A stretch of DNA of 21,465 nt. Source: JBEKEX01 sp050013615 (GTDB lineage: Bacteria; Chloroflexota; Anaerolineae; Anaerolineales; Anaerolineaceae). Where the stretch lies: NCBI GenBank assembly GCA_050013615.1, contig JBEKEX010000016.1, positions 1 to 21,465 on the forward strand, given 5' to 3'. Both the position numbers and the translations under genes were made by a program. This document shows positions 13,636 through 21,465 of the stretch, piece by piece; position 1 is the first letter of the stretch, and each line of letters begins with the position of its first letter. Below the pieces are notes generated by a model, which saw nothing but the letters and a program-made list of their open reading frames with translations, searched no databases and was not told where the DNA came from.

Positions 13636-16600
13636 ATGTCTTTTGTCCATTTGCATGTCCACACACAATATTCCCTTTTGGACGGTTTTTGCAAGACCGA
13701 CCTCTTGGCGCGCCGTGCGAAGGAAATGGGCATGCCAGCCTTGGCCATCACCGACCACGGGACAATGTATGGCGTGATCGAATTTTACAAGAATTGTCTG
13801 GCGGCCGGGGTCAAGCCGATCATTGGCATTGAGACCTACCTGGCACCCCGGCGCATGACCGACCGCGATTCAAAATTGGACCGCAGTCCTTTCCACTTGC
13901 TGCTGCTGGCCGAGAACATGACGGGTTATCAAAACCTGCTGCAGATCGCCAGCGCTTCGCAATTGGAAGGCTTCTATTATTATCCCCGCATCGACCACGA
14001 CTACCTGGCGGCGCATTCGGAGGGCCTGATCTGTACCACTGGCTGTCTGGCGGCCGAGGTGCCCCAAGCCATTATGGAGCACGGGATAGAAACGGCACGC
14101 GAAAAACTGGATTGGTATTACCAGGTCTTCGGCCCGGAGCGTTTCTTCCTGGAGTTCCAAGACCATAAGATCCCCGAGCTGGAAAAGGTCAATAAGACGT
14201 TGCTGGAATTGAGCAAGCACTACAACGCGCGCAACATCGCCACCAACGACGTGCATTACATCGAACACGAGGACTGGCGTTATCAAGACATCTTGCTTGC
14301 CATCCAGACCGGTTCGCTGCTCAGCGACCCCAAACGGATGCACATGTCGGATGATTCTTATTATCTGCGCACCCCCGAAGAGATGCAGCAGCTCTTTGGA
14401 GAAATCCCCGGCGCCCTGGAAAATACCCTGGCCATTGCCGAGCGCTGCAATGTCGATTTGATCAAGAAAGGCTACCATCTGCCGATCTTCGAAGTGCCGG
14501 AAGGGTTCACCACACAAAACTATCTGCGCAAGTTGTGTGAAGAAGGTTTGCAGCGGTTGTATGGGCCGCGCATGAACGACCGCGAAGTGCGCGAACGGCT
14601 GGATTACGAGATGAAGGTCATCCATCAGATGGGCTTCGATGCCTATTTCCTCATCGTGTGGGACTTGTGCCGTGAGGCGCGCGAGAAGGGTATTTGGTAC
14701 AACGCCCGCGGTTCTGCCGCCGGTTCCATGGTAGCCTATACGCTGGATATCACTCTCGTGGAGCCCGTCGAACAACAGTTGCTCTTCGAGCGCTTTCTTA
14801 ACCCTGGCCGTATTTCCATGCCTGATATCGACCTGGATTTCCAGGACGACAAACGACCCTACATGCTGGAATATTGTTCCCGCAAGTACGGCGAGGATAA
14901 AGTCTCCCAGATCATCACCTTTGGCACGTTGGGCGCCCGGGCTGCCATCCGTGACGTGGGGCGGGTGATGGATATCCCGCTTTCTGAAGTGGACCGCATC
15001 GCCAAACTGATCCCCAACATTCCCAGCCAGCCCATGAAACTGGGCGAGGTGATGGAAAAAGTGCCCGAGTTCAAGGCGGCGTGTGATGAAGCTCCTTACC
15101 TGCACGACCTGGTGGATACCGCGGCGCACATGGAGGGTGTGGTGCGCAACGCCGGCACGCATGCCGCCGGTGTCATCATCACGGATAAGCCGTTGATCGA
15201 ATATGCGCCGCTGCACCGCCCGACCAGCGGTTCGGAAGAGAGCCCGATCAAATCGGTGGCGCAGTTCGAAATGTCCATCGTGGAAGCCATGGGCCTGCTC
15301 AAAGTGGACTTTTTGGGGTTGGCCACGCTGACCATCATGCAGCGCGCCTGCGACCTGATCGAAAAACGCCACGGGAAGAAATTCGATCTCCACAATATCC
15401 CTCTGGACGATGCGGAAACCTTCGATTTCCTGGGGCGCGGCCATACAGCCGGCGTCTTCCAACTGGAAGGCACGGGCATGACCCGTTATCTGACCCAGAT
15501 GAGACCTAAGAACCTGGCGAACATTATCGCCATGGTGGCGTTGTTCCGGCCTGGCCCCATGGATTTCATCCCACAGTACATCCGGCGCATGCACAACGAG
15601 GAGGGCGTCACCTACCAGCACCCCAAGCTGGAGGCGTACTTCAAGGATACTTACGGCATCCCAATTTACCAGGAACAGCTCATGTATGCAGCCATGGGCC
15701 TGGCCAGTTACACTGCCTCAGAAGCGGATGAACTGCGCAAAGCGATCTCGAAGAAGAACGCCGAGGCGTTGGCCAAACACCGCAAGAAGTTCATCGAGGG
15801 CTGCAAAAAAAATGACATCAAAGAAGAGACGGCAGCCAGCATTTTCGATGATTGGGAAAACTTTGCCCGGTATGGCTTCAACAAGTCCCACGCTGCGGAC
15901 TATGGCGTGATCGCCGTCGAGACGGCTTATCTGAAGAATCATTACGCAGCCGAGTATATGACTGCTCTCATGTCGGTCACCAAGACAGAGACAGAAAAGA
16001 TCGCTTATTACGTGGCGGATTGCCGCAGCATGGGAATCGACGTGCTGCCGCCAGACGTGAGCCACAGCGAATGGGACTTCAGTATCGAGGATCGCGAAGG
16101 CCAGGACCCCGCCATCCGTTTTGGGTTGGGGGCCATCAAGAACGTTGGGCTGGCTTCGGTGGAGCAGATCCTGGAAGCACGCAAAAGTGGGGAATTCAAG
16201 GATCTCAATGACTTCGTACGTCACGTCGACCTGCGCCAGGTGGGCAAGAAATCCCTGGAGTGCCTCATCCGCGTGGGGGCCATGGATTCTTTCGGCAACC
16301 GCAAGTCTTTGCTGGAAGCGATGGACCGCCTGGTGGCGGTCAGCTCGTCCCATTTCAAATCGGTGGAAAGCGGGCAGATGAGCTTTTTCGGCAGCATTGC
16401 CGGGGTGGAAGAGGATATCAAGCTGCCAACCAACGGTTCGCTGGATAAGCGCGAGCAGTTGGAGTGGGAAAAGGAATTGATCGGCCTGTACGTCTCAGAC
16501 CACCCGCTCAGCCCTTACCTGCCGGCGCTCAAGCGGAAAGTGACACATTTCTCAGGCCAGTTGGGTGAAGCCTCCGATAAGGAAAGAGTGGTGGTGGCCG

Positions 16601-17463
16601 GCCTGGTCACGCGCTTCCGCAGTATCCGCACAAAGAACGACAAGGCAATGGGGTTCGTCACCCTCGAGGATATCCAGGGAAACATCGAGTTGGTGCTGTT
16701 CCCCAAGGCGTGGGATCAGTTCAACAAGATCATCCAGATGGATGCCGTGATGAGCGTCGAAGGGAAAGTGGATCTGATGACCGGCGACCCTAAAATTCTG
16801 GTCGACAGGATCACGCTCGAAAAGCCGGTTGATTTTACCGTCGCGCCGGTGGAAAAAGTGCAGCCGAAAGCAGTTGCGAAGCCTGTTAGCAGGCCTGTGG
16901 CCCAACCGTCGGGCAAGGTCGAGGTGCAGGATTTCAACGAGGATGTTCCAGAACCACCTGAAATGGATAATTGGATGCCGCCGGATATGTCACTGGCTCC
17001 CAGGATAACCAACGAGCCTCCTGCCAACGAAATGGAAAGCCATCAACCGGCGTCTACGGAAGTGCCAGTGCCCGAAGTTGTCGAAGCGGGGTTACAGGTA
17101 GCCGAACCTTCGATTGTACCGGGCGATACCCCCCCGGCGTTCCCATTGCGCTATCTCTACACGCCACCCAATATTGTGGGAAATGTAGCCGAGGGCAAGG
17201 GTGACGACCAGCGCATGGTGACAGTGGTGATGCGTGGTTCGGGGTACAAAGATCAGGATGTGCGCCGCGCGTCTCGTGTTTTGGGATTGCTGCGCTCTTA
17301 CCCGGGGAAAGATCGCTTTGCGCTCTTTGTTTTCGAGAATGGGCATAACTATTTGCTCGAATTTCCCAATGACACAACCGGGATCAATCAAGAACTCTTG
17401 CGCAAATTGTCCGACATGGTGGGGGAAGAGAACGTACGCGTGGAGATCATCCCTGTTCAGTAA
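13636..17463 (+). CDS. dnaE: DNA polymerase III alpha subunit
   Basis: Replicative polymerase, 1275 residues (E. coli 1160). The N-terminal PHP domain (about 1-270) keeps what looks like a complete metal site: H7, H9, D16, H41, E66, H87, C137, D205, H207. The polymerase core has the catalytic aspartates D399 and D401 (PDIDLDF) and D558 (VDFLGL). A beta-clamp-binding motif QMSFF lies at 914-918, at the position of the E. coli internal clamp motif. An OB-fold domain follows (about 985-1070). A Pro/Glu/Val-rich linker of roughly 100 residues (1075-1170) then leads to a C-terminal domain ending VRVEIIPVQ. The ATG at 13636 gives the family start MSFVHLHVHTQYSLLDG; a TTG upstream adds seven residues with no homology. 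It is apparently monocistronic. Confidence 0.97.
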   Translation: MSFVHLHVHTQYSLLDGFCKTDLLARRAKEMGMPALAITDHGTMYGVIEFYKNCLAAGVKPIIGIETYLAPRRMTDRDSKLDRSPFHLLLLAENMTGYQNLLQIASASQLEGFYYYPRIDHDYLAAHSEGLICTTGCLAAEVPQAIMEHGIETAREKLDWYYQVFGPERFFLEFQDHKIPELEKVNKTLLELSKHYNARNIATNDVHYIEHEDWRYQDILLAIQTGSLLSDPKRMHMSDDSYYLRTPEEMQQLFGEIPGALENTLAIAERCNVDLIKKGYHLPIFEVPEGFTTQNYLRKLCEEGLQRLYGPRMNDREVRERLDYEMKVIHQMGFDAYFLIVWDLCREAREKGIWYNARGSAAGSMVAYTLDITLVEPVEQQLLFERFLNPGRISMPDIDLDFQDDKRPYMLEYCSRKYGEDKVSQIITFGTLGARAAIRDVGRVMDIPLSEVDRIAKLIPNIPSQPMKLGEVMEKVPEFKAACDEAPYLHDLVDTAAHMEGVVRNAGTHAAGVIITDKPLIEYAPLHRPTSGSEESPIKSVAQFEMSIVEAMGLLKVDFLGLATLTIMQRACDLIEKRHGKKFDLHNIPLDDAETFDFLGRGHTAGVFQLEGTGMTRYLTQMRPKNLANIIAMVALFRPGPMDFIPQYIRRMHNEEGVTYQHPKLEAYFKDTYGIPIYQEQLMYAAMGLASYTASEADELRKAISKKNAEALAKHRKKFIEGCKKNDIKEETAASIFDDWENFARYGFNKSHAADYGVIAVETAYLKNHYAAEYMTALMSVTKTETEKIAYYVADCRSMGIDVLPPDVSHSEWDFSIEDREGQDPAIRFGLGAIKNVGLASVEQILEARKSGEFKDLNDFVRHVDLRQVGKKSLECLIRVGAMDSFGNRKSLLEAMDRLVAVSSSHFKSVESGQMSFFGSIAGVEEDIKLPTNGSLDKREQLEWEKELIGLYVSDHPLSPYLPALKRKVTHFSGQLGEASDKERVVVAGLVTRFRSIRTKNDKAMGFVTLEDIQGNIELVLFPKAWDQFNKIIQMDAVMSVEGKVDLMTGDPKILVDRITLEKPVDFTVAPVEKVQPKAVAKPVSRPVAQPSGKVEVQDFNEDVPEPPEMDNWMPPDMSLAPRITNEPPANEMESHQPASTEVPVPEVVEAGLQVAEPSIVPGDTPPAFPLRYLYTPPNIVGNVAEGKGDDQRMVTVVMRGSGYKDQDVRRASRVLGLLRSYPGKDRFALFVFENGHNYLLEFPNDTTGINQELLRKLSDMVGEENVRVEIIPVQ

Positions 17464-17471
17464 AAAAATCT

Positions 17472-17498
17472 GCTAAAAGAGATGATCTTTTGCTTTTT
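17472..17498 (+). terminator. Weak intrinsic terminator after dnaE
   Basis: AAAAGA (17475-17480) pairs with TCTTTT (17486-17491), extended by GC/GC across a bulged T, with a GATGA loop and five T residues after it. It starts 8 bases past the dnaE stop. The stem is AT-rich, so it is a modest terminator. Confidence 0.5.
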
Positions 17499-17533
17499 AC
17501 AACGAAATTGAAATGGTTGGTCGTGAAAAAGCA

Positions 17534-17562
17534 TAGGCATAATTTCCTGGTTAAAGTATAAT
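17534..17562 (+). promoter_or_regulatory. Promoter of the secreted repeat protein
   Basis: TATAAT (17557-17562) is preceded at a 17-base spacing by TAGGCA (17534-17539), four of six matches to the -35 consensus. GTTAAAGTATAAT (17550-17562) is identical to the 13 bases at the murJ promoter. Transcription would begin near 17569, giving a leader of about 170 bases. Confidence 0.6.
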
Positions 17563-17740
17563 TTATCTGTTACATTTGTTAATAAATCTTAAAAAATTGT
17601 CGGTTGGACAGCGGGTGAAGAATGCGCCGAAATAGATGTTCCCGCTTTATTGTTTTCCATTAAATATTATGGAATCGCCTGATAAGACGATTCCGCGTGT
17701 TAGTTTAAGGGTTTAAAGTTGCCTCGGGAGGGGTCCCTCA
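17563..17740 (+). other. Leader of the secreted repeat protein, with hairpins
   Basis: This AT-rich untranslated stretch contains one clear hairpin, GGAATCG/CGATTCC (17671-17694, 10-base loop), and a weaker GCGGG/CCCGC pairing (17611-17645). A strong ribosome binding site GGGAGGGG ends 7 bases before the ATG; it is flanked by TCCCTC, which could pair with and partly mask it. I do not recognise a known riboswitch class. Confidence 0.4.
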
Positions 17741-20700
17741 ATGAAGAATCATGCCGGTTATCGTCTTGGTCTTGTTGCAATTATCTTTATTCTCGCCGGT
17801 GTAGCGGTCTGGCAGCCTAGTGCCGTAGAAGCACAGACGACCTCCTTGCCAGCTCAGATGAATTTGAGCTTTTCACCTATCTCGGTTCCGGCCGGCGGTG
17901 TCTCGGTACTTAGCGTAACGATCTATAATCCAAACTTTTTTGCGCTGACCCTATCCTCCCTGCCTGCGGCCTGGTATATCGATTTCCCCAGCGGGTTGGT
18001 CTTTACCAGCACACCCAATGCCCAATCTACCTGTGGCGGCGTGGTGAGTACTTCCGGCACTCGCCTTTCGCTCAGCGGGGGCACTGTGCCTGCAAAAAGT
18101 GGCATTACCAATGGCTCATGCACGGTGACCGTTAATGTAACTTCGACCATTCCGAATTCATACATTCCCACCATTCCTGCAAACCGGTTGGTTTCAACCG
18201 ATCCAACTGGTACGATTGCGATCACCAATACGACTCCGGCAAGTGCCACACTACAAGTCAACACCGTGCAACCTCCTTCGGTGACCAAAAGCTTTTCATC
18301 GAATACGATTTGGGTGGGGCAAACGGTAACCCTGAGTATCAGGATCACCAACAATGACACGAACAATTCCCTAACCCAGGTTTCATTAACTGATACTCTA
18401 CCCACGAATGTTTATGTCTATTCAACACCGTTACCTTCCGGTTGGAATACGAACTGCGGTAGTTCGGTTTTGGTGAATGGCCCCAGCGGCAGCGCTTTGG
18501 CAGGGGGCGAAACTTCTCTTACGATCAGTAATGCCACTATAGCTGCCAGTACAACCTGTATGATCAAGGTCACGGTGACTTCAGTAACAGCCGGCTCTTA
18601 CCTGAACACTATTCCTGCCAGTTCAGTCCATAGCCAGCAGGGTGTAACCAATGCCTCCGCAGCATCGGCACCTCTCAATGTGCAGCCTATTGGATTGACC
18701 AAGTCATTTTCCCCCGCGTCTTTCCAGGCGGGCGGTACCAGCTTACTGACCATCACGCTTCAAAACCCATCAACTTCAGACTACACGAATGCCGCTTTCA
18801 CAGATACACTTCCGTCCGGGGTCACGCTGGTCTCGGGTTCAACTTCGACTACTTGCGCCGATGGGTCGATCACCGAAGCGACAGGTTCGATTAGACTGAG
18901 TGGCGCCACCATTCCGCACGGTAGTACATCTACACCCGGGACTTGTACAGTAACAGGCACGGTTACCTCTTCGATTGCCGGTACATATACCAATAGCATT
19001 CCTGCCGGTGCTCTCGCTGCTTCTAACAATGGACAACCGGTCAGCAACGTGAATGCAGCGACAGCCAACCTGACCGTCTATGTGGTGGGCGGAGGGTTGA
19101 GCACTTCCAGTTCCAATAAAAGTTTCAGTCCATCCACGATTGCGGTGGGTGGCAAGTCTACACTAACGATTAATTTCACTGCGCCGGCTGATACGCAATT
19201 GACCAACTTTACATTTATGGATGCACTACCGACGAATGTGTCTGTTGCCAATCCGCCTTCCGCAACAAAGAATGCCAACTGTGGTGGCAGTAGTACATTC
19301 AGCCCAGCCTATGGTGATACCCTGCTTTCCTTTAGCGGCGGGACCATACCGGCCGGAAGAACTTGTACAGTTACGGTGAAGGTAACAAGCGATATACCCA
19401 ATCCACCCGGTTCGGCCTATGTTAATACGATTTCCCCGGCAAACATTTCTGATGATCAGAACCGAAGTTTTAGCGGTACGATCACTGCATCGTTGACAGT
19501 GACTGGGCTGACGGTTACCAAGGCGTTCTATCCAAACATCGTCAACCCGGGCGGTATTTCCACGTTGACGATCACGTTGGCCAATACCAATTCCAACCAG
19601 CTCGATAACGTGTCTCTGACCGATTCTTCGACGGGCACCGGTACAACATCGTGGGGTAATTCCACCAATGGCTTTATGATTGCCCCGACTCCCAATGCCA
19701 GTACCACCTGTCCGGGCGGAACGGTCAACGCTACGGCAGGGGCGCAGTCATTTACCATGACGGGCGGAACTATCTATGCACAAGTAAGTGGTGTGGCCGG
19801 CTTGTGCACGATCAGTGTCGATGTTGTTGGAAAGGGCACCTCGACCACCTATACCAATACCATCCCGACCAGCACCAGTACCAATACGTGGGTTTCCGGT
19901 ACAATTCACGGCACCTCAACAGTGGTAACCAATCAGGCTGCAGCGACAGCGACAATAAGGATATTGCCTTTGACGATCAATGTCGTGAAAGGTTTTGATC
20001 CGTTGTCGGTAACCGGTAACGCGTCCTCGACGCTCACAGTGCAATTATCTAACCCCAATACGGTGGCGTTGCCTAACATCAGCTTCACCGATTCCCTGCC
20101 CCAAGGGACGGGCGGGGGTATGCACATCGCCAACCCGGCAAATTTTTCAACGGGGACCTGCGGTGGAATGCTCAGTGGTAACCCGGGTGATACCTCATTT
20201 AAATTTACAGGTGGTTCCTTGGCATCGGGGGCAAGCTGTTCATTGACCCTCAGTGTAGCCATGGATGTGAATGCCAACCTTACCAACACTATTGATATTG
20301 GCGCAGTCACGAGCAGTAACGGTGCATCCAATACCCAGGCAGCGTCAGCCAGCTTAACCAACCTGCCTGGGGTGAACGTTAGCAAGGCATTTGCCCCGAA
20401 CCCTATCTATGCCGGAACCGGTAATGTCTCGACATTGACGATCACGATTCAGAATACCAGCAACTTCCAACTGGATGGGCTGGGAATGACGGATACTTTC
20501 CCGACGGGTGTGACCGTTGCTACAGCACCGGCTTCTTCGCAATGCGGCGGCACGGTTACCAGCACGAGCAATTCGGTCACATTAGCGGGGGGTGTCTTGG
20601 CAGGCCTCAACTCTTGCACTGTAAAAGTGGATCTGACTGCTCCCGCAGCGGGGACGTATACAAATTGTATTGCTGCCGGGGCTTTGTCCACTTCGGGAAA

Positions 20701-21465
20701 TATCGCCACCAACCAAGACAAAGCATGCGATACGCTGACGGTGAATCAACTGCCGCAGCCGCCGAGCATTGCAAAAGCATTTTCACCCAGCACTATCAAT
20801 GAAGGCGGAACATCGCAATTGACTTTCACCATTACGAACCCGACGGCGAATACTGCACCTCTGACCGGTGTGGGATTTACGGATACGCTGCCTTCCGGTG
20901 TAACGATAGTGGGTACACCGGTGGCTGCCCAATGTAACGGCACGGTAAGCAGCACTTCCGGGTCAATTGCGCTCACCGGCGGAAGCATCGCTGCAAATGG
21001 TACCTGCACAATCCAGGCGAATGTAACCTCGTCGACAGCCGGCACTTATCTGAACACCAGCGGGGCAGTGACTTCGGCCAATGCCGGCACGGGCAACACT
21101 GCGCAGGCCACATTGGATGTGGTGGTAGCGCCGCCCGCGATCGCCAAAGTTTTCAGCCCGAATACGATCAATGTTGGACAAACGTCGACGTTGACGTTCA
21201 CGATCACCAACCCGAATCCAACAACCGCTTTGACCGGTGTGGCCTTCACGGATGCATTGCCGACAGGGACCTGGGTTGCGGATTTGCCGAACGTCAGTCT
21301 CTCAGGGTGCAATGCCTCCAGCACGTCGATCTTTGCACCGGCGAAGGGTGATACCAATCTGAGCTTCAGCAATGGCTCGATCGTGGGAGGCGGGACATGC
21401 ACGGTGAATGTGGATGTAACCGGTAATGGTGGTCATTACACCAATACCAGCGGCGCGGTGACCTC
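17741..21465 (+). CDS. Large secreted DUF11/DUF7933-type repeat protein, 5' part
   Basis: The frame is open from the ATG at 17741 to the window's end: 1241 codons with no stop, 3' end missing. A signal peptide (residues 1-31: basic start, hydrophobic core, VEA before Q32) sends it out of the cell. Nine consecutive repeats begin near residues 40, 181, 319, 458, 592, 748, 880, 1009 and 1133 (the last cut). The unit pattern is TKSFSPxxIxxGGxSTLTITxxN, then FTDTLPxGVxV, a CGG-type cysteine, LxGGxIPAGxxCTVxVxVTS and GTYTNTIPAG. These are the marks of DUF11/DUF7933 extracellular beta-sandwich repeats. All nine units keep two cysteines. Composition is rich in Thr, Ser, Asn and Gly. Likely role: surface stalk or adhesin; function is otherwise unknown. 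No partner gene is visible. Confidence 0.9.
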   Translation, partial: MKNHAGYRLGLVAIIFILAGVAVWQPSAVEAQTTSLPAQMNLSFSPISVPAGGVSVLSVTIYNPNFFALTLSSLPAAWYIDFPSGLVFTSTPNAQSTCGGVVSTSGTRLSLSGGTVPAKSGITNGSCTVTVNVTSTIPNSYIPTIPANRLVSTDPTGTIAITNTTPASATLQVNTVQPPSVTKSFSSNTIWVGQTVTLSIRITNNDTNNSLTQVSLTDTLPTNVYVYSTPLPSGWNTNCGSSVLVNGPSGSALAGGETSLTISNATIAASTTCMIKVTVTSVTAGSYLNTIPASSVHSQQGVTNASAASAPLNVQPIGLTKSFSPASFQAGGTSLLTITLQNPSTSDYTNAAFTDTLPSGVTLVSGSTSTTCADGSITEATGSIRLSGATIPHGSTSTPGTCTVTGTVTSSIAGTYTNSIPAGALAASNNGQPVSNVNAATANLTVYVVGGGLSTSSSNKSFSPSTIAVGGKSTLTINFTAPADTQLTNFTFMDALPTNVSVANPPSATKNANCGGSSTFSPAYGDTLLSFSGGTIPAGRTCTVTVKVTSDIPNPPGSAYVNTISPANISDDQNRSFSGTITASLTVTGLTVTKAFYPNIVNPGGISTLTITLANTNSNQLDNVSLTDSSTGTGTTSWGNSTNGFMIAPTPNASTTCPGGTVNATAGAQSFTMTGGTIYAQVSGVAGLCTISVDVVGKGTSTTYTNTIPTSTSTNTWVSGTIHGTSTVVTNQAAATATIRILPLTINVVKGFDPLSVTGNASSTLTVQLSNPNTVALPNISFTDSLPQGTGGGMHIANPANFSTGTCGGMLSGNPGDTSFKFTGGSLASGASCSLTLSVAMDVNANLTNTIDIGAVTSSNGASNTQAASASLTNLPGVNVSKAFAPNPIYAGTGNVSTLTITIQNTSNFQLDGLGMTDTFPTGVTVATAPASSQCGGTVTSTSNSVTLAGGVLAGLNSCTVKVDLTAPAAGTYTNCIAAGALSTSGNIATNQDKACDTLTVNQLPQPPSIAKAFSPSTINEGGTSQLTFTITNPTANTAPLTGVGFTDTLPSGVTIVGTPVAAQCNGTVSSTSGSIALTGGSIAANGTCTIQANVTSSTAGTYLNTSGAVTSANAGTGNTAQATLDVVVAPPAIAKVFSPNTINVGQTSTLTFTITNPNPTTALTGVAFTDALPTGTWVADLPNVSLSGCNASSTSIFAPAKGDTNLSFSNGSIVGGGTCTVNVDVTGNGGHYTNTSGAVT
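17858..21465 (+). repeat. Nine-unit protein-level repeat array
   Basis: Successive unit starts are 141, 138, 139, 134, 156, 132, 129 and 124 codons apart. The fifth unit (residues 592-747) is longest, with a Ser/Thr-rich insertion after YTNTIPTS. The array is diverged at the DNA level, without long identical stretches, so it is old rather than recently amplified. The seventh unit (880-1008) alone carries two extra cysteines, C976 and C996. Confidence 0.85.

Noticed and set aside
13870..15621. 583-codon open frame on the minus strand
   Set aside because: It is fully antisense to the polymerase core of dnaE, is rich in His/Gln/Val as expected of an antisense frame in GC-rich DNA, and has no family motif.
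17563..17740. Known riboswitch in the repeat-protein leader
   Set aside because: The hairpins do not match the conserved cores of c-di-GMP, SAM, TPP or cobalamin classes that I can recall.
17923..21402. Several 60-160 codon minus-strand frames under the repeat protein
   Set aside because: They recur with the repeat period because they are antisense copies of the repeats; their Val/Pro/Thr-rich translations are mirror images of the array.

Overview
The window looks like chromosomal DNA of a bacterium of moderately high GC, most probably a Chloroflexota (Anaerolineae-like) organism. That placement is an inference from the combination of a mitochondrial-type citrate synthase, a large DnaE with an intact PHP metal site and a long C-terminal linker, and a secreted protein built of DUF11/DUF7933-like repeats. 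No rRNA or other taxonomic marker is present to prove it.

Left part (1-6801): the 5' end of metG (minus strand) is followed by a compact TCA-cycle block. An IclR-family regulator and citrate synthase are read leftward; isocitrate dehydrogenase and aconitase are read rightward. The regulator/icd gap holds a textbook sigma-70 promoter (TTGACA, 17 bp, TATAAT) for the leftward unit. Just downstream of it lie three alternating half-sites (GTCCCA / TGGGAC / GTCCCA) that look like an IclR operator. The three enzymes convert oxaloacetate and acetyl-CoA to 2-oxoglutarate, so the block reads as a locally regulated oxidative TCA branch.

Middle part (6867-10113): a terminator for acnA, then a promoter, a cobalamin riboswitch with its own intrinsic terminator, and a three-gene vitamin B12 ABC importer (lipoprotein BtuF, permease BtuC, ATPase BtuD). 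The leader has three visible elements that can exclude one another: the P13-like hairpin, an antiterminator pairing and the terminator. A further 9-bp inverted repeat encloses the terminator.

Right-middle (10155-13232): murJ (lipid II flippase) sits directly after a TATAAT box and so may be leaderless. It is followed by a GNAT acetyltransferase and a SagB-type nitroreductase-fold oxidoreductase. The 400-bp gap after them carries a consensus DnaA box, a 12-bp hairpin, and a structured intergenic repeat element with 13-bp terminal inverted repeats and three tandem 21-bp hairpin units. A perfectly spaced sigma-54-like match then lies close to dnaE.

Right part (13636-21465): dnaE (DNA polymerase III alpha, 1275 aa), a weak terminator, a promoter sharing 13 bases with the murJ promoter, a ~180-nt leader with hairpins, and the first 1241 codons of a very long secreted repeat protein that runs off the window. 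It has nine consecutive repeats of about 125-155 residues, each with a conserved cysteine pair.
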